DNA from: Trichomonas vaginalis G3
Lineage: Eukaryota; Parabasalia; Trichomonadida; Trichomonadidae
Reading direction: 5' to 3'
NCBI RefSeq assembly: GCF_026262505.1
Contig: NC_067207.1
Span: forward strand, 17,576,082 to 17,640,081
Length of the DNA stretch: 64,000 nucleotides
The notes beneath the pieces are model-generated. The model had not been told where the DNA came from, did no database searches, and worked only from the letters and a program-made list of their open reading frames with translations. Of this stretch, positions 57,593-64,000 are shown piece by piece. The translations under genes were made by a program, and so were the position numbers. Positions within the stretch are counted from its first letter, which is position 1, and every line of letters begins with the position of its first letter.

Positions 57593-58048
57593 ATTAAAAA
57601 ATTATTTTTAAAATTCTATTAATTTTAATTTTGGGCATACTCTAGCAGGTTTTTCATTAATCATTGTTAATATAAAAGGCTCAAATTTTACAAACCTTGA
57701 CTGACCTGCCGACGTTGGATAAACCGATTTTCATTTTTTTTTGAGCAAATTATATAGTTAAAGTCCAAATTAGTAAAATGCTGAATCCCAATTTTTTTTT
57801 AAAATTTTCACCGGTTTTGAATTATATTCAAATTCATTGCTGAAAATTTAATTTAATGTTTCTATATAATAGATTTATTTTTTTAATTTTTAAACTCTGA
57901 ATTCAAAGATTTTGCGCAATTTCAATTTTCAATTTAAACGTTATCGTCATTTTTTTGGTATTGTCTTTTGTTTATAATATACTGAACTGAAATACTTTAT
58001 TTTGATATCTTCGGAGATTAATTCTGAGGCTCAGAAACAAATATTGTC
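57593..58048. other. AT-rich spacer, no gene seen
   Basis: Poly-A/T-rich sequence between the divergent methyltransferase and EF-hand remnants. It probably contained both promoters. Confidence 0.5.
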
Positions 58049-58330
58049 ATGGTCAAGAATAATGAATACCTCCAAGTGCTATTCAAAGTTATTGACGGAT
58101 GAAGGGAATGCTTCTTGATAAGGATGAAGTTAAAGATTTCTTCAAAACAGCTCGGCTGTAGTGATTATTACTCAAATACTTTTGCACCAGCTTTTTGTTG
58201 GAATAATTGGAGGAGCTGATAATAAAATATCAAATGCAGAGCTAACGTTTGCATTTAGGAACGCAGAGAGTTGGGAAATAAACAAATCCATAATAGAGAG
58301 GTTATCGATTTTGTAATTTAATCGTCGTCG
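58049..58330 (+). pseudogene. EF-hand calcium-binding protein fragment, broken
   Basis: The ATG at 58049 opens MVKNNEYLQVLFKVIDG. In the adjacent frame LDKDEVKDFFKT at about 58110-58146 continues what looks like an EF-hand loop and exiting helix (Asp-rich start, Leu-Asp-x-Asp-Glu-Val). About 100 bases later ADNKISNAELTFAF resembles a second loop. Calcium-sensing small proteins of this type are common in trichomonads. The TCATG context puts an initiator-like box at the start. Broken by frame changes. Confidence 0.45.
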
Positions 58331-60779
58331 TTATCGATTTTGTAATTTAATTGTTATTGTTTTTCTAAACGTGCATTTTTACATTAAAAGCAATGCAACT
58401 CCAAAATTAATTGGTATTTAGGACTTTAATTAGGTGCAGACAAAAACAAATGCCAGTCCAAATATTTTGGTGATATATGAAATTAACATAAATTTAGGGA
58501 AATTGAAATTATATCTTTTTAAATTTTAGGAAAACAGATTTTATAGAATTGTTTAAGTCATCAAAATAATGCAGACTTAGGTCAAATTTTCCAAATTTAA
58601 TCATTTTGCAAGACTTTCAAGCGACTTCAAAATGTCGAAACTATAAGTCCAAAAATAAAATTACGATTACAGTCTATCCTCAATTATTATTACGCTAATT
58701 ATTGAGTGACCCATGCGTTCGTCTTTCTTCTTGTGTATCGTATGCCATAAAGAGCGCAACGTCACCGTCACCGCTTGAAAACTTGAAATCTACATGCATC
58801 ATTACCAGGTTTGCATTATATTTATGGCCGAAGACTAAGTCATCAAAATCATTGTAGTCTGTGTAGGCCAAAAGGAACTGCCAAAGCATGTATATTAATC
58901 AATTTAAAATTGTTCTAAAAATTCTTTGAATTTTTTTGAACTTTACATTTTAATTAACCAATTTTACAGGTATAATATAATGTATCGTAAAAGGATATGA
59001 TAATCCTGCTGTAGACATCTGATCAAAGAATATACAATGAGTTATCTTTGGAATAAAATGGCAATAAATACAAATTTTACGCTTGTAATAACTTTTCAAT
59101 CATTTGAATGGTATTCAATGGCGATTCTGTGATGAGTTAAGCAAAAGGTACATTCACTATTTTTGACAAAATTTTAAATTTTCATGGGGTTGTAAATCTT
59201 ATAATAACTAGATGAATAAGGAATGAATCCCAGTTATAATGTGCATCATTATATTAAACACTATATGTAAGGCTAATGATTCTATTAACACTTATGAAGA
59301 TCTATAGTATTTGAGCAGAATAAATTTGATAATTCCAAAAACTCTTATATATTCAAAATTAAAGTGGCGAATGCATTAAATGGAGCAAAAAGATATTGAT
59401 GCTGTTAAAACTAGGTGTTAATTTGCAATTATTTCGCATCACAAGAACTACCAGTAAATTCGGCTATCTTTCTTGCAATTATTCTCCATTATACATATAA
59501 TATAATGGTTAGGGTTTGAAGAAAAGTTACTAGAGAATTATTGACTTTTGAATAACTGCAGAATTTTACTTGAAGAAATCATTAATTTATGAGTTCCAAT
59601 TGCTAAGCATGACGAAGGATCATTAAATTTGCTACAATTAATACACTTATTGCAGAATTAAGAATTTTGAAATTAAAGTTGAAATATTGCCTTTTTGAAT
59701 AAAAATTTAAATTTTATTATATTATATGATAATATCTTATAGAAATTAAAAGAAAATATTTTAAACCATTCAAATATTTTGAATGTCTTTAATTTAAAAT
59801 ATTAAAAGATAGCTTGATTTTATCAATCATTAGTTGTTATCAAAGTTTTCTTCTTTTGATGAACAACAGTAAATGATTTGTAATTGCTGTCTTCCTTTTT
59901 CGCAGCAAAAATGAAAAGTTATGATGATAATCTTGCTGTCAATTTTGAAACTCTCTGATTTACAAGTAAGCCATCCTTTGGAAAAGCAGTCCTATTCTCG
60001 TTTTCAAGATATTTTAAAGCCTCCATTTCATACAATGCGCAGATCTATTCGAAATTGCAAGAACTCTCAAGAAAAATGCAGCAGCAAAGAAGATTCCATA
60101 GTTTCTAGCATCAAAAATTTACAACCTTAATACAACAGTTAAAGAGAAGCTCGAAAAGAAAATATTTAACCATTAAAGCTGGAAACCATTCGATATCTAC
60201 TATTGGATCTAATAAAAAGTTAATTATAACATATTTAACATGCTATTTTGTTTGACTTTGTTCCATTATATTACCATATATATCTTTTTGAAATCATAAA
60301 ATATTTTTATGATTTTAACCATGTGTTTTTGAAACCAATATCAATCTTAGCTAAAGTATGGTTTATGAGTCTGTCACCATCTAACGTATGAATTTTCAAA
60401 AAATGTCAAATATGTTCATTTTTTCTGTAGATTCAGCCATAATTTCACGTTGTTATACTATTCAACTATTATTTAATATTTTATATCAATTTAAATATAT
60501 GATGAGATGCTTAGTTCTCCTGGAAATCGATTTTTAATCGGAATTTTAACTTTCCCAAAAAAATTCAAAAATAAAAATCCCTCTCAATTTTCTAAGTTTT
60601 ATAACTCGCCAAATCTCTAGCCAAATTTTTTGGCGCGTATAAATATTGTTAGGCACTATATAGGGATGCTATTATGATCCTATTTTTCATCCCATTTTAC
60701 TGTTATCGCCTAAGTGAATGTACCTTTGTTTTAAGCATCGTAATATATTGCTTATAAAAAGTAATATAATAAACTATTT
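58331..60779. other. AT-rich region before Maverick B, no gene recognised
   Basis: Only short frames, for example 58695-58889 (-) and 59921-60130 (+), neither with a recognisable domain. The composition varies little. The region ends at the A20 tract that opens Maverick B. Confidence 0.4.
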
Positions 60780-60840
60780 AAAAAAAAAAAAAAAAAAAAG
60801 GTATTGGGGCTTCCAGGGCTGCGCCCCTCTAGCCCCTGAA
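60780..60840. repeat. Maverick B terminal repeat with stem-loop
   Basis: An A20 tract (60780-60799) is followed by GGGGC at 60806, TTCCA, GGGC-TGC-GCCC and CTCTAGCCCC. The inner GGGC/GCCC and outer GGGGCT/AGCCCC pair as a nested stem-loop. Maverick A has the same outer arms but a different inner stem. Confidence 0.7.
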
Positions 60841-60886
60841 GATGTTTAGTATAACAAGTAAGGGTCTATCGTCGCCTACGTCACCA

Positions 60887-60913
60887 GGTCCCTCGGTCCC
60901 TCGGTCCCTCGGT
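60887..60913. repeat. Octamer tandem repeat (GGTCCCTC)x3
   Basis: Three perfect copies of GGTCCCTC followed by GGT, just inside the Maverick B terminus. It is GC-rich in otherwise AT-rich DNA. Maverick A lacks it. Confidence 0.9.
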
Positions 60914-60986
60914 TAAACCAACTTCTCTGAAAAAATGAGACAACATGACATTTTGGACAACAGTCCAGGAAGTCTTAACAAGAATA

Positions 60987-61043
60987 GAATGAGAGAGGTT
61001 CTATAAACCGGAGAAAGTGTCATATAAACATCTGTCAAAAACC
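60987..61043 (+). promoter_or_regulatory. Maverick B promoter-like module upstream of the methyltransferase
   Basis: GAGAGAGGTTCTATAAACC is followed by GGAGAAAGTGTCATATAAAC. The second part contains the 27-bp motif identical to 17572-17598 in Maverick A, and TCATA fits the initiator. A related module recurs at 61867-61901 before the next gene. Confidence 0.55.
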
Positions 61044-61117
61044 TTAACCGAGTAGTTTTTTCCATTTTTGTCCTTTTCTGTCACTTTCAGGGAAAAAACA
61101 TTTTTATTAAATATAAA

Positions 61118-61850
61118 ATGAATTTTACAAAACCACCGCTACCCTTCTTTGGAAATAAGAGTAGATGTAAAGATTATTCTATGAGGAGAACTTAGAAAAC
61201 TACCGAATGGTCTAACATTTGTGAGATTTGTTCGTGGAAGTTTCATATAATTCTCATTTGTGCCATACTGATTTTCCTGACTCAAAGATTATTAGCAATG
61301 ACTTCGACAACTATATGAACCGTCTCAAACATATTACAGACACAAACAAAATATTGAGTGGAGTGAAAGAAAAGATACCTATAGGCTAAGATGGAACGTT
61401 ATACCATTAGATAAGAAAAATACTGTCAGAGGAGTTTTGAAAAAAGCAGAGTATATTGACTGGGATAGTATATCTTCTAGACTATTTATATAGTTGGTGC
61501 TATTAAGAGTTCATGACATTGAAACACTTATGTCAAAAGTTTTATATCTTAACTATACAAAGGTTTTCAAAAGAACATAGAAAAATATACTGAGGGTAAT
61601 AGAGTTGTGAGATGTCGTTGGACAGAGTTGTATGAAAAATATAAAACAAGGAAATGTTTTCTTATAGTGGACCGCCGTTCTATAACACATGGGATTTTTC
61701 AATACCAAGTAGACTGGACTTTGAGAGACTCTTTAGAAACTTTAGACGTTTTACATAACCATCCATGCTTTTACTTTACATCCGATAAAAGTGGTTTGGA
61801 AAGTGTTAATGAGATGGTTAGAGGACATACATGACTATGAGTTTTAGATA
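61118..61850 (+). pseudogene. Maverick B D12-class adenine DNA methyltransferase, broken
   Basis: The ATG at 61118 opens MNFTKPPLPFFGNKSR, matching the N-terminal P-F-x-G-x-K motif of Dam-like (D12 class) N6-adenine DNA methyltransferases. A downstream frame (61607-61834) carries YFTSDKSGLE, a C-terminal segment of this kind of protein. The whole region is about 240 codons, the family's length. Such enzymes methylate adenine in DNA using SAM. Trichomonas DNA is known to contain N6-methyladenine, and its genome has many Dam-like genes. The gene lies directly inside the Maverick terminus behind a promoter-like module. Broken fossil. Confidence 0.6.
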
Positions 61851-61866
61851 TGGACAAGATAGAATA

Positions 61867-61901
61867 TGAGAGAGGTCCTAATAAACTGGAGAAAAGTGTC
61901 A
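61867..61901 (+). promoter_or_regulatory. Second Maverick B promoter-like module
   Basis: GAGAGAGGTCCTAATAAACT then GGAGAAAAGTGTCACAAC closely parallels 60987-61024. TCACA fits the initiator pattern. It precedes the next group of + strand coding remnants. Confidence 0.5.
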
Positions 61902-61929
61902 CAACAAAGAAAATTTTATTGGTAAGTAA

Positions 61930-62715
61930 ATCGTGGTTTGAAAAAGGACTACTTGTTTTAGGTTTTTCCATTGTGTCATTTACTTATTTGACGGCAGAAA
62001 GTATAGAGAATATGAGATGAACCAATGCCAGCAAAATGTTCAGTATATGTACTCGTAAGAGATATTTTTATCTAATATTAAATGGACGCACAGAACTTAG
62101 CATGCACAGCAACCTGGACAACCAAACCCAGAGAATATTCCAAATGAAGTTAGAATACAAACTGCAATGGCAAACTATGGTCAAGTGCCAACAGATGTAC
62201 AAATGCAAACTGCCATGTCAAAATGACGCTGCGTTAGGCTTACCACCATGGTATGCAAATATGAGATGGAAAAGAGTTTTAATCCACAAACCCCCGAAGT
62301 GGGTATAAACAACTCTATGCAGATGACGCGAACACAGGAGTTGACCCGGAATATGTTTTTCTACCAGAGGAGAAAACAGAATGTATGAGCTCCAAGTTAA
62401 AGAAATGCTATGGAACTCAAACAGGAAACGTAAGAGACTAGGCGGGACATTAGATTTTTTACATATAGTAAAATGGGGTTTCTTCAGTAGTATTGGGAAA
62501 CTTCTTCAGAAGAGTTGGAAGAGGTATATGGAAATGGAATAAAAACCGTAGGAAGAGGAATTTGGAACGGAGTCAAAAATATTGGTAAAAGGTAGTCAGT
62601 TCGTTGGATTATAACCTAAAGACCCTGAACCAGAAGAACAAGCTCCTGTTATACAACAGCCTGAACCTGCACCACAGTCAAGTTGGCACCAAATCCAACA
62701 CCTCAACCGTATTAA
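61930..62715 (+). pseudogene. Maverick B small virion-like proteins, broken
   Basis: A Gln/Asn-rich coding region (including the 90-codon frame at 62036-62308) is followed by a short frame ending near 62596. That frame carries GRGIWNGVKNIGKR preceded by a similar GRGIW unit, i.e. a tandem Gly/Trp amphipathic peptide. A Pro/Gln/Glu-rich tail follows. Small amphipathic peptides of this kind resemble membrane-active minor virion proteins in other double-jelly-roll viruses, by analogy only. Broken fossil. Confidence 0.4.
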
Positions 62716-62788
62716 AATTATTTTTACCGTTCGATAGTAGTTGTGTATATGAGACTAGTTCTAAGTAAAAACGCATGGTATAATGGAA

Positions 62789-63590
62789 CTATTTCTCTTC
62801 TTTCCATCTGTTGTAAACCATACTTTGAAAGTCTGAAATACTTCCACTCGGTGGTTCATATAGCTTTGTAGGTTTTTCGTAAAAGTCATTTGCCAAGCAT
62901 AAAAAAGAGTTTTGGGCGCCAGAAAATGAAGCATGAACTATAATAGCATCTGAGTCGAAAAACATTTTCATATGTTCCATTAGGGTTTTCGACTTCATAA
63001 AAGTTCGGGATGTACTGGATATTTGCAGGCTGATTTAACATCCTCAAAAATCATACATGCCAAGTGTTTATATTTTGTAGAAATATAAAACGTCTTCTCC
63101 CAAGGTCTTCTATTCTATTGATTTAACAGTTGCATTTTTCCTGTCATATATTAATATCGAGATGGTACTCTCCTTCGTCAATGTTGTACTGTTTTGCATA
63201 TTCGAGATAGAATATCGTTTATTTTTTCTTGAAAAGCTTGAAGAGTTGTTTCTAAGTTTACAAGCAAATTCACTTGTAAAGTTTTCCCTGTTCAAATTTC
63301 TCATACGATACGTTTTCTTTGTTATAGTATCGAATTTCAAAAGACGACCGTAAATGGGAAACCATGGTATGGCTTCTGAAATGAACTTTCATTCTACGAA
63401 AGCCAATAGCTTTTGTGACGGATGGGTCTCTTAACCATCTTAACGGGTAGTCAAAACGATAGCCTTCATGTTTTTACGGTCTCTGTCTCAAACTTTTGAC
63501 CGAACATTAGTAAAAAGTTCATCTAATGGTTTTAGTTGTAGCAACTCTTGAATTTTCTTTTTCTATTGAAAGCATATTTTATCTATAATA
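62789..63590 (-). pseudogene. Maverick B minus-strand gene region, unrecognised, broken
   Basis: Minus-strand open stretches at 62789-62998 and 63110-63340, and coding-like sequence up to about 63590 (for example KAIGFRRMKV), together have the size of a 250-residue protein. No domain was recognised; a minor capsid protein or an enzyme is possible. It converges with the upstream genes and diverges from the fibre-like gene to its right. Broken fossil. Confidence 0.35.
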
Positions 63591-63594
63591 AAAA

Positions 63595-64000
63595 TGTCAA
63601 TGAAACAGCGTCTATGAGAGAAATACAACACAACCGACAACTCATTATGCAAGCTCTAAATAAGAACACAACAAACTTTTCAAAACTATTCTAAGATATC
63701 TGGAGTCATTGAAAGGGGGTGACTTAAAACTGACATTAACCCAATGACAGATGAGTTTCTGTTTCAAGACAGTAAGAACCATACTGTCTGTGTAAATCCA
63801 ACAAAAGGAACTTTAAACGAGAAACCTATAAAAGAAACTTCTTTTGAAAGCAGATGTTTGACAACAAAGCTGACAAAGAGTATGTCATTGAAAAAGTTCA
63901 AGAAGAACATGACAGAGCAGATGCAACATATGCAACAAAAGAACATACTCATCCTGAACTACAGACAAAACATTATGTTGACAATAAAATGTCAAGTGAA
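63595..64000 (+). pseudogene. Maverick B fibre-like protein, 5' part, runs off the window
   Basis: A start at 63595 reads MSMKQR. The final stretch, 63855-64000, is open to the window edge and contains DATYATKEHTHPELQ followed by YVDNKMSS. Spaced ATKEHTH-type units are common in trimeric tail or spike fibres of viruses, so a receptor-binding or decoration fibre is suggested. The remainder lies outside the window. Broken in its first part. Confidence 0.4.

Larger units (their letters stand above)
60780..64000 (+). mobile_element. Maverick/Polinton B, 5' end (runs off the window)
   Basis: It begins with an A20 tract and the GGGGCTTCCAGGGC end shared with Maverick A. It then has a D12-class adenine methyltransferase region, small virion-like genes, an unrecognised minus-strand gene block and a fibre-like coding segment. 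Gene order next to the terminus differs from Maverick A, so it is a separate element, not part of the large inverted repeat. Broken, with a dozen or more breaks in the 3.2 kb visible. The other end lies outside the window. Confidence 0.75.

Overview
The window looks like nuclear DNA of a parabasalid, most likely Trichomonas vaginalis or a close relative. The host genes are intronless and AT-rich. A DUF3447-type ankyrin protein, BspA-like leucine-rich repeats, a Pmp-like beta-helix surface protein and Maverick/Polinton elements are all hallmarks of that genome. Initiator-like TCAYW boxes lie a few bases upstream of several start codons. Species is an inference; no rRNA or complete tRNA was found.

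Layout. Positions 1-14266 are good-quality host DNA. They hold a small TTAA-flanked transposon relic, aspartyl aminopeptidase (-), a Pmp-like surface protein (+), a HEAT/importin-beta-like protein (+), an ankyrin protein (+) between two direct repeats, NADP-type glutamate dehydrogenase (+) and a CK2-alpha-like kinase (+). From 14267 to about 28.0 kb lies a decayed Maverick (A). Its terminal repeat is split by a nested 1.6-kb DNA transposon packed with stem-loops. Its genes cover a capsid-like protein, coiled-coil proteins, an SF3/D5-like helicase and protein-primed DNA polymerase B.

From about 28,477 to 45,714 the sequence of 8,690-25,375 returns in reverse complement: ankyrin, GDH, kinase, nested transposon and Maverick. 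The second arm carries single-base differences everywhere and is about 3% longer than the first. It ends at a 25-base N gap. The uniform, insertion-rich noise, which shatters even the conserved GDH gene, points to an uncorrected long-read foldback or similar assembly artefact. A real recent inverted duplication cannot be excluded from sequence alone.

From 45,740 to 60,779 lies other DNA with no long ORF. Fragments of BspA-like repeats, a duplicated unidentified coding block, a possible beta-helix protein, membrane-protein remnants, a tRNA-like patch, a SAM methyltransferase and an EF-hand protein can be recognised. These may be real pseudogenes or intact genes seen through poor base calling. 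From 60,780 to the end a second, different Maverick (B) begins. It carries a D12-class adenine DNA methyltransferase next to its terminus and a fibre-like coding segment at the window edge.

The host genes do not form a pathway; GDH (amino-acid/2-oxoglutarate metabolism) and aminopeptidase (peptide breakdown) are independent housekeeping units. The most noteworthy elements are the stem-loop transposon nested in the Maverick end, the hairpin-forming Maverick ends, the TTAA element abutting the aminopeptidase gene, and the Maverick-borne methyltransferase.
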